Positions 6,192 through 13,006 of a DNA stretch of 19,492 bases are shown piece after piece. Each line of letters starts with the position of its first letter. Within the stretch, counting starts at the first letter, position 1. Source of the stretch: an uncultured Leucobacter sp. (GTDB lineage: Bacteria; Actinomycetota; Actinomycetes; Actinomycetales; Microbacteriaceae); contig CALCJF010000076.1 in assembly GCA_937967375.1 (NCBI GenBank), positions 1 through 19,492 of the forward strand, given 5' to 3'. Both the position numbers and the translations under genes were made by a program. The notes under the pieces were generated by a model, which was not told the origin of the DNA, ran no database searches, and was given only the letters and a program-made list of their open reading frames with translations.

Positions 6192-7127
6192 CTATTTCTT
6201 TTCTAGTACGTGGAAGTATTCTTCGGGATTCGCCGTGAGGCGATCGTTCGAGTCGCTGGGGTTCGAGCGCCCCGGCAAGTAGATCGTGTTCTCGAGACCG
6301 ACGTGGCGGCGGCGCTGCACCAGGATGATGGCAATGCCCACGAGCACGGCGAGCAGAGCGGTGAGCTGGTTGCTGCGAAGGCCGAGGAAGATGAGGCTCG
6401 GATCGACGCGCATGCCCTCGATGAAGAATCGGCCGATGCCGTACCAGATCAGGTACATGCCGAAGAAGCCGCCCCAACGCGGGCGAAGCTTACGTTCGAG
6501 CCAGAGCAGCACGACGAGGCCAAGCAGGTTCCACAGGATTTCGTAGAGGAACGTGGGGTGAAAGAGCGTGCCCTCGGGCAGGCCAATCGGAAACGCAGCG
6601 TTGCTGCTCTCGATTGCGAGACCCCACGGTAGCGTGGTGGGGCCGCCGAAGAGTTCGTGGTTGAACCAGTTGCCGAGGCGGCCAAACGCCTGTGCGAGCA
6701 ACAGGCCCGGCACGAGCGCGTCGGCGAACGACCAGAACTTGATGCCGGTGATGCGCGAGGCGACCCACACGCCGATGCCGCCGCCGATGAGCGCACCGAA
6801 GATCGCGATACCGCCGTCCCAGATGTTCCAGATCGCATCACGCTCGAACGGGTTCCACCACTGACGCCCCTCGGCGAAGTAGAAGCCCCAATGCGTGAGC
6901 ACGTGGTAAATGCGAGCCCCGACAATACCGAGCACGACCGACCAGACAGTGAAGTCGATCACGGCCCCGCGCTCACCGCCGCGCTTCGAAAGACGGCTGC
7001 CCGTCCAGATTGCTGCGCAGACGATACCTGTCAGAATGCACAGGGCGTAGAAGTAGATTCGCAGCGGGCCGATCTGCAGGAACTGAAGGTCGGGGCTGGG
7101 AATACTCATCGGAAGAGGAAGAACCAT
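6192..7127 (-). CDS. lgt: Prolipoprotein diacylglyceryl transferase
   Basis: Lgt transfers diacylglycerol from phosphatidylglycerol to the lipobox cysteine of prelipoproteins in the cytoplasmic membrane. From ATG 7127 the protein has 311 residues with about seven hydrophobic segments. The family signature GRLGNWFNHELFGG is at 149-162. Other conserved stretches are IYFYALCILTG (N-terminal segment), GARIYHVLTHW, IWDGGIAIFGALIGG, and GMYLIWYGIGRFFIEGMRVD near the end. The start is uncertain. ATG 7127 has a weak GAAAG about seven bases upstream, and matches the usual M(V/I)LPLxIPSP beginning. ATG 7148 and ATG 7109 are in frame and have no ribosome-binding site. It lies between trpA and pyk, an order also known around trpA-lgt in mycobacteria. 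Confidence 0.95.
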   Translation of the reverse strand: MVLPLPMSIPSPDLQFLQIGPLRIYFYALCILTGIVCAAIWTGSRLSKRGGERGAVIDFTVWSVVLGIVGARIYHVLTHWGFYFAEGRQWWNPFERDAIWNIWDGGIAIFGALIGGGIGVWVASRITGIKFWSFADALVPGLLLAQAFGRLGNWFNHELFGGPTTLPWGLAIESSNAAFPIGLPEGTLFHPTFLYEILWNLLGLVVLLWLERKLRPRWGGFFGMYLIWYGIGRFFIEGMRVDPSLIFLGLRSNQLTALLAVLVGIAIILVQRRRHVGLENTIYLPGRSNPSDSNDRLTANPEEYFHVLEKK

Positions 7128-7150
7128 GAACTGCACTTTCACACACATCA

Positions 7151-7182
7151 GTGCCGATTAGGCACGCGTAGGGTCAATCTTA
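7151..7182 (-). promoter_or_regulatory. Candidate lgt promoter and small hairpin in the trpA-lgt gap
   Basis: TAAGAT (7182-7177) is a reasonable -10 element between the trpA stop and lgt. Downstream, GTGCC-TAATC-GGCAC (7165-7151) can form a 5-bp hairpin in the leader but has no T run, so it is a poor terminator. No clear -35 is seen. lgt-pyk may therefore have its own promoter in addition to read-through from trpA. Confidence 0.3.
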
Positions 7183-7199
7183 TCGGGCTGCACTGAGGG

Positions 7200-8009
7200 T
7201 CATCGCTGGGTGCCCGCGGCGAGTTCGCGCACGGAGGCGGCGAGCCCCTCGACTCCCCCATCACGCAGCGCCCGCACGAATACCGTGCCGACGATCGCAC
7301 CGTCTGCGTAGTCAAGCGTTGCAGCAACGTGTTCAGCCGTCGAGATACCAATGCCGACGCATGCGAGCTCCGCCTGGGCGGTGCGGAGACGTTCGGTGAG
7401 GGTTCGCGCAGCGGCATCGAGCGAGCTGCGCTCGCCGGTGATCCCCATCGTCGAAACAGTGTAGACGAACCCGGTGCCAGCCTCTGCGATCATGCGCAGG
7501 CGCTCGTCGCTCGAGGTCGGGGCCGCGAGAAATACGCGGTCGAGCCCGTGGCGCTTGCTCGCAGCGATCCATTCATCGGCGGCATCGGGGGTGATGTCCG
7601 GCGTGATGAGGCCTGCGCCCCCTGCGGCAGCGAGGTCGGCCGCGAAGCGGTCCACCCCGTACTGCATCACGGGGTTGAAGTAGGTCATGACGAGCACGGG
7701 CGTGTCGACGGCCTCGGTCACCCGACGCACCGCGTCAAAGAGATCGCGCAGCTTGAACCCTTTCGCGAGCGCGGTCTGTGTCGCCTCCTGGATCACCTGG
7801 CCGTCCATAACCGGGTCGCTATAGGGAACCCCGAATTCGAGCACGTCGGCACCGCTGCGGGCCATCGCAATGGCGGCTTCGACGCTGGTGTCGAGGTCGG
7901 GAAACCCGACGGGAAGGTACCCGACGAGCGCGCCTTTACGTTCGGATTTCGCCGCACGAATCGCCTCGGCAACCGGGGACTCTTGCACCGCTGCGCCCTG
8001 CTTGCTCAT
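7200..8009 (-). CDS. trpA: Tryptophan synthase alpha chain
   Basis: TrpA cleaves indole-3-glycerol phosphate to indole and glyceraldehyde-3-phosphate, and passes indole to TrpB through the alpha2-beta2 tunnel. It has 269 residues, the normal length, and forms a TIM barrel. Catalytic residues are E58 and D69 in LEFGVPYSDPVMDGQVIQEA. VGYLPVGFPD and the C-terminal GIGISTAEHVA / DGAIVGTVFV phosphate-binding segments are also typical. The ATG at 8009 overlaps the trpB stop as ATGA, and GAGGAG lies eight bases upstream. The reading frame remains open for 85 codons further upstream inside trpB, but that stretch is Arg-rich shadow sequence. Translational coupling with trpB is likely. Confidence 0.98.
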   Translation of the reverse strand: MSKQGAAVQESPVAEAIRAAKSERKGALVGYLPVGFPDLDTSVEAAIAMARSGADVLEFGVPYSDPVMDGQVIQEATQTALAKGFKLRDLFDAVRRVTEAVDTPVLVMTYFNPVMQYGVDRFAADLAAAGGAGLITPDITPDAADEWIAASKRHGLDRVFLAAPTSSDERLRMIAEAGTGFVYTVSTMGITGERSSLDAAARTLTERLRTAQAELACVGIGISTAEHVAATLDYADGAIVGTVFVRALRDGGVEGLAASVRELAAGTQR

Positions 8010-9244
8010 TGCGCGTTCTCCTCGTCGATCAGGCCGAAGTAGTGTGCCGCGGTCTCCATGTCTTTGTCGCCGCGACCCGAAAGACTCACCGCCACGATGC
8101 CGTCTGGGCCGAGCTCGCGCCCGACGCGCAGTGCGCCCGCGAGCGCGTGCGCCGATTCGATTGCGGGAATGATGCCCTCGGTTTGGCTGAGCAGGCGCAG
8201 CGCCTGCATCGCCTCGTCGTCGCTCGCCGGAATGTAGTCGGCGCGCCCGATGTCGGCGAGCCACGAGTGTTCGGGGCCGACGCCCGGGTAGTCAAGTCCG
8301 GCAGAAATGGAGTGCGATTCGACGGTCTGGCCGTCTTCGTCCTGCAGCACGTAGGTGCGTGAGCCGTGCAGCACTCCTGGGCGCCCACGTTCGATCGAAG
8401 CGGCGTGTCGTTCGGTGTCGACCCCGTCGCCTGCGGCTTCGACGCCGTAGAGCTTCACACCGTCGTCATCGAGGAACGCATCGAACATGCCGATGGCGTT
8501 CGAGCCGCCACCGACGCAGGCGATCACCGCATCGGGCAGGCGGCCGGCTTTCTCGAGCAGCTGCGCGCGCGCCTCCTCTGAGATGATCTTCTGAAAGTCG
8601 CGCACCATCGCCGGGAACGGGTGGGGCCCAGCAGCGGTGCCAAAAATGTAGTTCGTGTGCTCGACGCTCGCAACCCAGTCACGGTATGCCTCGTTGATCG
8701 CATCTTTCAGCGTGCGCGAGCCGGCGGTGACCGCCACTACCTTTGCGCCGAGCAGGCGCATGCGGGCGACGTTCAACGCCTGGCGTTGGGTGTCGACCTC
8801 GCCCATGTAGATGGTGCATTCGAGGCCGAAGAGTGCCGCCGCCGTTGCGGTTGCAACGCCGTGCTGTCCCGCACCGGTTTCTGCGATGACGCGTGTCTTG
8901 CCGAGCCGCTTGGTGAGCAGCGCCTGCCCGAGCACGTTGTTGATCTTGTGCGACCCGGTATGGTTCAGGTCTTCGCGCTTCAGAAAAATGCGCGCGCCGC
9001 CCGCATGCTCGGCAAAGCGGGGCACCTCGGTGATGGGCGACGGCCTGCCGGCGTAGTCGCGCAGCAGGTCGATCAGTTCCGCCTGAAACTCGGGATCTGC
9101 CTTGGCCTCGTCGTATGCGGCTGTGAGCTCATCGATGGCCGCGATCAGCGACTCGGGCATGAACCTGCCACCGTACTCGCCGAAGAATGGGCCGTGCTGC
9201 TCCCGCAGCGACGAAGTCTTCCCTGATGATTGCTCTTCTGTCAT
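8006..9244 (-). CDS. trpB: Tryptophan synthase beta chain
   Basis: TrpB is the PLP enzyme that joins indole and serine to give tryptophan. From ATG 9244 it has 412 residues. The PLP lysine is in HTGSHKINNVLGQ (K100), the catalytic Glu is in AETGAGQHG (E122, the family's 22-residue spacing from the lysine), and the phosphate-binding loop is GGGSNAIGMF. FFGEYGGRFMPE at the start is typical of TrpB1. I chose ATG 9244 because GGAG lies six bases before it; the same GGAG abuts the other in-frame ATG at 9250, which would be too close. The stop overlaps trpA by four bases, and trpC ends 33 bases upstream. Confidence 0.98.
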   Translation of the reverse strand: MTEEQSSGKTSSLREQHGPFFGEYGGRFMPESLIAAIDELTAAYDEAKADPEFQAELIDLLRDYAGRPSPITEVPRFAEHAGGARIFLKREDLNHTGSHKINNVLGQALLTKRLGKTRVIAETGAGQHGVATATAAALFGLECTIYMGEVDTQRQALNVARMRLLGAKVVAVTAGSRTLKDAINEAYRDWVASVEHTNYIFGTAAGPHPFPAMVRDFQKIISEEARAQLLEKAGRLPDAVIACVGGGSNAIGMFDAFLDDDGVKLYGVEAAGDGVDTERHAASIERGRPGVLHGSRTYVLQDEDGQTVESHSISAGLDYPGVGPEHSWLADIGRADYIPASDDEAMQALRLLSQTEGIIPAIESAHALAGALRVGRELGPDGIVAVSLSGRGDKDMETAAHYFGLIDEENAQ

Positions 9245-9277
9245 TTCCATCTCCGCCTGCAGCCCGAAGGCCGCGAC

Positions 9278-10051
9278 CTATACGCTCAGAAAGCTTTGCA
9301 GCGTCGCCGTCGGGTCTCCCCCGATGACGAGCGCTTCGCCGACGAGGATCGCATCGGCGCCTGCCTCGCGGTACCGTTCGACATCGCTCACCTCGAGCAC
9401 GGCAGACTCGGCAACGCGAATTACACCTGCCGGAATCTGGTCTGCAACGCGACCGAAGAGGTCGCGGTCGAGCTCGAATGTCGTGAGGTCACGAGCATTC
9501 ACGCCGATGAGCTGCGAACCGAGATCGACCGCGCGCGCCACCTCGTCGGCGCTGTGCGCCTCGACGAGCGGGGTCATGCCGAGCTCACGAATGAAGGTGT
9601 ACAGCCGTTGCAGCGTGTCCTGCGGCAGCGCCGCAACGATCAGCAGCACGAGATCGGCGCCGGCTGCGCGCGCCTCGAGCACCTGGTACTCCTCACCGAT
9701 GAAGTCTTTGCGCAGCACCGGAATACTCACTGCCTTGCGCACGGCCTCGAGATCGTCGAGCGATCCCTTGAATTTGCGCTGTTCGGTCAGCACGCTGACC
9801 GCGCTTGCGCCAGCGGCCTCGTACTGAGCCGCGAGCGACTGCGGCTCAGCAATCTCTGCGAGATCGCCGCGCGACGGGCTCGCCCGCTTCACCTCAGCGA
9901 TCACTTTGATGTGATCTGCAGGAGAGAGAAACTCGAGCGCATCGAGCGCAGCTGGCCGCGCAAGCGCCTCTGCCTCTACGACTGCGAGGGTACGTAGCTC
10001 TCGTCTCGCTCGCGCGTCCTCGAGCGATCCTGCGAGCAGTTGATCGAGCAC
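9278..10051 (-). CDS. trpC: Indole-3-glycerol phosphate synthase
   Basis: TrpC closes the indole ring, turning CdRP into indole-3-glycerol phosphate with loss of CO2. With a GTG start at 10051 it has 257 residues, as expected, and begins MLDQLLAGSLEDARARR like other actinobacterial TrpC. Active-site residues include E53 and K55 in VIAEVKRASPSRGDL, then LRKDFIGEEYQVLEARAAGAD, IGVNARDLTTFELD, VAESAV and GADAILVGEALV. The frame is open to an ATG at 10135, but those extra 28 residues do not resemble TrpC and overlap the upstream gene. The GTG follows the stop of the HGxxPAAW gene by one base (TGA-C-GTG) with no separate Shine-Dalgarno, so coupling is likely. It is monofunctional; no trpF is fused or adjacent. 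Confidence 0.96.
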   Translation of the reverse strand: MLDQLLAGSLEDARARRELRTLAVVEAEALARPAALDALEFLSPADHIKVIAEVKRASPSRGDLAEIAEPQSLAAQYEAAGASAVSVLTEQRKFKGSLDDLEAVRKAVSIPVLRKDFIGEEYQVLEARAAGADLVLLIVAALPQDTLQRLYTFIRELGMTPLVEAHSADEVARAVDLGSQLIGVNARDLTTFELDRDLFGRVADQIPAGVIRVAESAVLEVSDVERYREAGADAILVGEALVIGGDPTATLQSFLSV

Positions 10052-10052
10052 G

Positions 10053-10289
10053 TCAGTGTTTGCTGGGCTTCGGGGTGTACTTCGGACCCCGAGCGCCGTA
10101 GCCTGCCTTGGCCAGAATCCAGCCGAGCAGCGCACCGACTACAACCACGCCAACGCCGACCCAGACCAGCCATGCCTGGTGCATCATGAATGCGCCGGTG
10201 CCGAGTGCGAAGCCGAGCAGCATAACGACGACAGCCGTCCATGCAGCGGGCGAGTCGCCGTGACCGGGATCAGTGGGGTGGTTGCTCAT
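10053..10289 (-). CDS. Small two-helix membrane protein, HGxxPAAW family
   Basis: The product has 78 residues. HGDSPAAW at 10-17 is the family hallmark. Two transmembrane helices follow, about 17-36 and 40-61, then a basic tail (YGARGPKYTPKPSKH). The start is ATG 10289, with AAGGAG five bases upstream, the best ribosome-binding site in the trp region. An in-frame ATG at 10307 lies upstream of that site and is unlikely. The gene is one base from trpC and is known from actinobacterial trp clusters. Its biochemical role is unknown to me. Position suggests a link to tryptophan synthesis, for example membrane association or regulation, but nothing in the sequence shows catalysis. Confidence 0.88.
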   Translation of the reverse strand: MSNHPTDPGHGDSPAAWTAVVVMLLGFALGTGAFMMHQAWLVWVGVGVVVVGALLGWILAKAGYGARGPKYTPKPSKH

Positions 10290-10315
10290 GAATCTCCTTG
10301 AAGGCAAACAGTTCG

Positions 10316-10326
10316 GTTATAGTCTA
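10316..10326 (-). promoter_or_regulatory. Candidate promoter for the HGxxPAAW-trpCBA genes
   Basis: Two overlapping -10-like elements are present: TAGACT (10326-10321) and TATAAC (10321-10316, five of six matches to TATAAT). Either gives a leader of about 20-30 bases ending in the strong AAGGAG site. The AT content here stands out in the GC-rich gap. No good -35 is visible. With the hairpin at 10461-10482 it suggests that trpCBA can be transcribed independently of trpE. Confidence 0.5.
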
Positions 10327-10389
10327 TCCCGAGCTTGGCGGGCGCTGCGAATCACCGCGCCGCAGGTCGGGATCAGCGGGAGACGCGCG

Positions 10390-10425
10390 CCCTAGTCCTC
10401 GCTAGGGTCGTCGCCCGGCCGGGCG
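10390..10425. repeat. Two short inverted repeats in the trp gap
   Basis: CCCTAG (10390-10395) pairs with CTAGGG (10402-10407) across six bases. CGCCCGGCCGGGCG (10412-10425) is a perfect 14-base palindrome. The remaining gap from 10290 to 10482 has no convincing gene. A 13-base string in the first repeat (10403-10415) also occurs near the end of the upstream gene (10497-10509). Confidence 0.4.
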
Positions 10426-10460
10426 CTCGAAGAATCGCATCGCGTTTCGCGCCCACGCCG

Positions 10461-10482
10461 CTGGCATCGCCCTCGATGCCAG
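10461..10482 (-). terminator. Strong hairpin just after the Trp-associated membrane protein gene
   Basis: CTGGCATCG and CGATGCCAG form a perfect 9-bp stem with a 4-base loop, beginning at the first base after the TAA stop. No T run follows on the minus strand. It could be a weak or T-less terminator, an attenuator, or a 3'-end stabiliser. Its position between the trpE part and the trpCBA part of the cluster makes control of their relative expression plausible. Confidence 0.55.
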
Positions 10483-11070
10483 TTACGGCGACTGCGTAGG
10501 GTCGTCGCCGTCGTTCAGCGCCTCCCAGTCAGAGATGCGGTCGGGCTCGTCGGTCGCTGGTCTCGCACTGCCCGAGTCTGCCTCGTACTTGCGGCCCGCT
10601 GCCTTCCAGCGCCCGCCGAGCAGCAGCACGAGCACTCCGAGCAGCACAAGCAGAGTGCCGGCAACGAGTGTGAGCATTGCCATTGGCGAGAGGGTGACCG
10701 AAGTGACGAGTTCAGCCTGCGCCGAGCCGGCGAGTCCGGTCGCCTCGGTGAGCTGGCCGGATGCGGCCGCAGCCGGATCGCGCAGCACGGTGATTGCGAT
10801 TGCCCCAATGCCCGCGCCGAGCAGCAGCACGAGCACCCCGAGCACCCTCCGAAACGCTTTACCAGCGATGGTGAGTGCAAGCGCGGCCGCAAGCGCGGCA
10901 ATCGCGACAGGTGACAGCGACTGGTTCACCTGCTGCCCGGTCACCTCGAGCTGGCTGAACGCGGCAGCACCCTCGGCAAGCGAGAGCGACAGCCAGACCT
11001 GCGTCGCGCTATACAGTGCCAGGCCTCCGGCAATTGCAATCCCGGCGAGCAGCAAGAGTTTGCTATTCAT
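10483..11070 (-). CDS. Trp biosynthesis-associated membrane protein
   Basis: The product has 195 residues with four hydrophobic helices, about 5-24, 54-70, 76-97 and 130-152, and an acidic cytoplasm-type tail (ISDWEALNDGDDP). It matches the Trp_oprn_chp family, found next to trpE and trpC in actinobacteria (Rv1610 in M. tuberculosis). Typical features are the N-terminal helix ending in TQVW and the VTGQQ...SPVAIAALAAALAL segment. Its ATG overlaps the trpE stop by eight bases (ATGAATAG), so translation is likely coupled. The molecular function is not established. The gene is followed directly by a strong hairpin, and a 13-base copy of its 3' end lies in the gap beyond. Confidence 0.9.
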   Translation of the reverse strand: MNSKLLLLAGIAIAGGLALYSATQVWLSLSLAEGAAAFSQLEVTGQQVNQSLSPVAIAALAAALALTIAGKAFRRVLGVLVLLLGAGIGAIAITVLRDPAAAASGQLTEATGLAGSAQAELVTSVTLSPMAMLTLVAGTLLVLLGVLVLLLGGRWKAAGRKYEADSGSARPATDEPDRISDWEALNDGDDPTQSP

Positions 11071-12610
11071 GGGACACCAGCCCTGTCAGTGTGTTCGCGA
11101 TCGCGATGGCGCGAAGCGGTGCGGCCGCCTTATTGCGCGTCTCTTGCTCTTCGAGCTCAGCGACCGAATCGGCGACGATGCCTGCACCCGCCTGGACCAT
11201 CGCGACGCCGTCGCGAATCGTTGCGGTGCGAATCGCGATCGCGAGGTCCGCGGCTCCCGAGAGCCCGAAGTATCCGACCACTCCCCCGTACACGCCGCGC
11301 TGCACGGGCTCGAGCTCATCGATGATCTGCAGCGCACGCGGCTTCGGAGCGCCGCTCAGCGTGCCGGCCGGGAACGTCGCGCGCAGCGCGTCAACCGGGT
11401 TCTGGCCCTCGCGCAGCATCCCCTCGACCGTCGAGACGATGTGCATAATGTGGCTGAAGCGTTCGATGCGCATGAACTCGGTCACCTCGACGCTCGACGG
11501 GTCGCACACCCGCAACAGGTCGTTGCGCGCGAGGTCGACGAGCATCAGATGCTCGGCGCGCTCCTTCTCATCGGCAAGCAACTCCCGCTCGTGCTGCTGA
11601 TCCTCTTCTATCGTCGCACCGCGCGGCCTACTGCCCGCGATCGGATGCGTCATGACGTGGCCACTCTCCTGCACCGTGACGAGCGCCTCAGGGCTCGAAC
11701 CGACAACCGCGAACGGCCTGCCGTCTGCGTCCTCGCACTGCAGCAGGTACAGGTACGGGCTCGGGTTCAGGTGACGCAGCACCCGGTACACATCGAGCGG
11801 ATCGGCGGTGCACTCCTGGTCGAAACGCTGTGAAGGCACGACCTGAAAGATGTCGCCGTCGACGATATAGCGTTTGGCCCGTTCGACCGCAGCCTCGTAG
11901 CCATCGGCTCCCCAGATTCGACGCGGATCGGGCAGGGCGTCACGATCGAGAGCACCGAGCGGCGACGGCACCGGCGCGGCAAGCGCGCGCTGCAGCTCGT
12001 CAAGTCGGATTTGCGCATCGGCCCAGAGAGTGTCTGCGTCGGTTGCGGGATCATCGTTCAGCACGTTAGCGAGCAGCACGACGCTGCCCTCGCGGTGGTC
12101 GATCACGACGAGCTCGCTCACGAAACTGAAGCCCTGAGTCGGCAGCCCCGGCCCCTCGCTCGGGCCATTCGTCAGGCGCTCGAACTGGCGCACCGACTCC
12201 CAACCGAGATAGCCAACGAAGCCGCTCGACAGTGGCGGCAGCCCCTCGGCGGGAGCCTGCTGCCAGCGCTCGAAGACCGTGCGCAGCGCCTCGACCGGGG
12301 CGAGCGAATCGACACCGCCCGCAAGCAGGCGATGCTGGTCGACGTTCTTGCTCGCGTCTGCTACCCAGTACGCGCGCCCTTCGCGCTCGGTGAGCACGCC
12401 GAAGCTGCCTGCACCGACAAAACTGAAGCGCGTCCATACCCCGCCCTGCTCGGCGCTTTCGAGCAAGAATGTGCCCGGCCTGCTCCCCGCCACCTTGCGG
12501 TAGATGCTCACCGGGGTATCGGCATCGGCAAACACCTCTCGGCACACGGGAATCACTGAGTGGGTCGATCGGGCCGAATCGAAGGCGGCGCGCGTGGTGG
12601 TGAGGCTCAC
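11063..12610 (-). CDS. trpE: Anthranilate synthase component I
   Basis: TrpE makes anthranilate from chorismate, using ammonia from the glutaminase TrpG. It is the committed and feedback-controlled step of tryptophan synthesis. The protein has 515 residues. LLES at 49-52 is the tryptophan-binding motif, so feedback inhibition is expected. The chorismate-binding half shows FQVVPSQRF, HPIAGSRPRG, DLARNDLLRV, GTLSGAPKPRALQIIDELEP and GVYGGVVGYFG. No amidotransferase domain is fused, and trpG and trpD are absent from the window. The start is GTG 12610. TAGGCT and six bases precede it without a Shine-Dalgarno, predicting a leaderless mRNA; hisI ends 21 bases upstream. There is no room for a Trp leader peptide or attenuator. 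Confidence 0.98.
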   Translation of the reverse strand: MSLTTTRAAFDSARSTHSVIPVCREVFADADTPVSIYRKVAGSRPGTFLLESAEQGGVWTRFSFVGAGSFGVLTEREGRAYWVADASKNVDQHRLLAGGVDSLAPVEALRTVFERWQQAPAEGLPPLSSGFVGYLGWESVRQFERLTNGPSEGPGLPTQGFSFVSELVVIDHREGSVVLLANVLNDDPATDADTLWADAQIRLDELQRALAAPVPSPLGALDRDALPDPRRIWGADGYEAAVERAKRYIVDGDIFQVVPSQRFDQECTADPLDVYRVLRHLNPSPYLYLLQCEDADGRPFAVVGSSPEALVTVQESGHVMTHPIAGSRPRGATIEEDQQHERELLADEKERAEHLMLVDLARNDLLRVCDPSSVEVTEFMRIERFSHIMHIVSTVEGMLREGQNPVDALRATFPAGTLSGAPKPRALQIIDELEPVQRGVYGGVVGYFGLSGAADLAIAIRTATIRDGVAMVQAGAGIVADSVAELEEQETRNKAAAPLRAIAIANTLTGLVSHE

Positions 12611-12616
12611 CCGATA

Positions 12617-12622
12617 AGCCTA
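12617..12622 (-). promoter_or_regulatory. Candidate -10 element for leaderless trpE
   Basis: TAGGCT (12622-12617), six bases, then the GTG at 12610. The element lies entirely in the 21-base hisI-trpE gap, so trpE probably has its own promoter as well as read-through from the his genes. The -35 region would lie inside the end of hisI and is not well conserved. Confidence 0.55.
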
Positions 12623-12631
12623 CCGTTCGGC

Positions 12632-13006
12632 TCAGCCGTCAGATGCCTCGCCCTGAGCCGCATCACCCTGAACGGCCTCGATGTCTCGCCCGTCGAAGCA
12701 CGTGCGCGTGCCCGTGTGGCAGGCCGCACCGATCTGCACCACCCGTACGAGCAGCGTATCGGCGTCGCAATCGGCAGCAACCGACCGCACATACTGACGG
12801 TGCCCCGATGTATCGCCTTTGCGCCAGTACTCCTGACGCGAGCGCGACCAGAAGGTCACGCGCCCGGTGGTGAGTGTGCGCAGAACCGCTTCGCGGTCCA
12901 TCCACGCGAGCATCAGCACGTCGCCGTTCTCGTCGTCTTGAATGATCGCCGGCAGCAAGCCGTCGGCACCGAATACGAGTTCGTCGAGGATCGCGATATC
13001 GCTCAC
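12632..13006 (-). CDS. hisI: Phosphoribosyl-AMP cyclohydrolase
   Basis: HisI hydrolyses the adenine ring of PR-AMP, the third step of histidine synthesis. It has 124 residues and is the single-domain form; the HisE activity is a separate gene here. The signature TFWSRSRQEYWRKGDTSGH is at 51-69. Metal ligands are in DCDAD (D79, D81, D83, with C80) and ACHTGTRTC (C96, C103). The start GTG at 13006 overlaps the hisF stop as GTGA. The acidic C-terminal tail (VQGDAAQGEASDG) is variable in the family. It is the last his gene before trpE. Confidence 0.98.
   Translation of the reverse strand: MSDIAILDELVFGADGLLPAIIQDDENGDVLMLAWMDREAVLRTLTTGRVTFWSRSRQEYWRKGDTSGHRQYVRSVAADCDADTLLVRVVQIGAACHTGTRTCFDGRDIEAVQGDAAQGEASDG

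Noticed and set aside
8010..8264. An 85-residue N-terminal extension of TrpA
   Set aside because: It is Arg-rich, overlaps trpB, and a good start with GAGGAG and an ATGA overlap exists at 8009.
11034..12631. A tryptophan leader peptide or attenuator upstream of trpE
   Set aside because: The hisI-trpE gap is only 21 bases and contains no run of TGG codons or leader hairpin. The -10 abuts the start codon.
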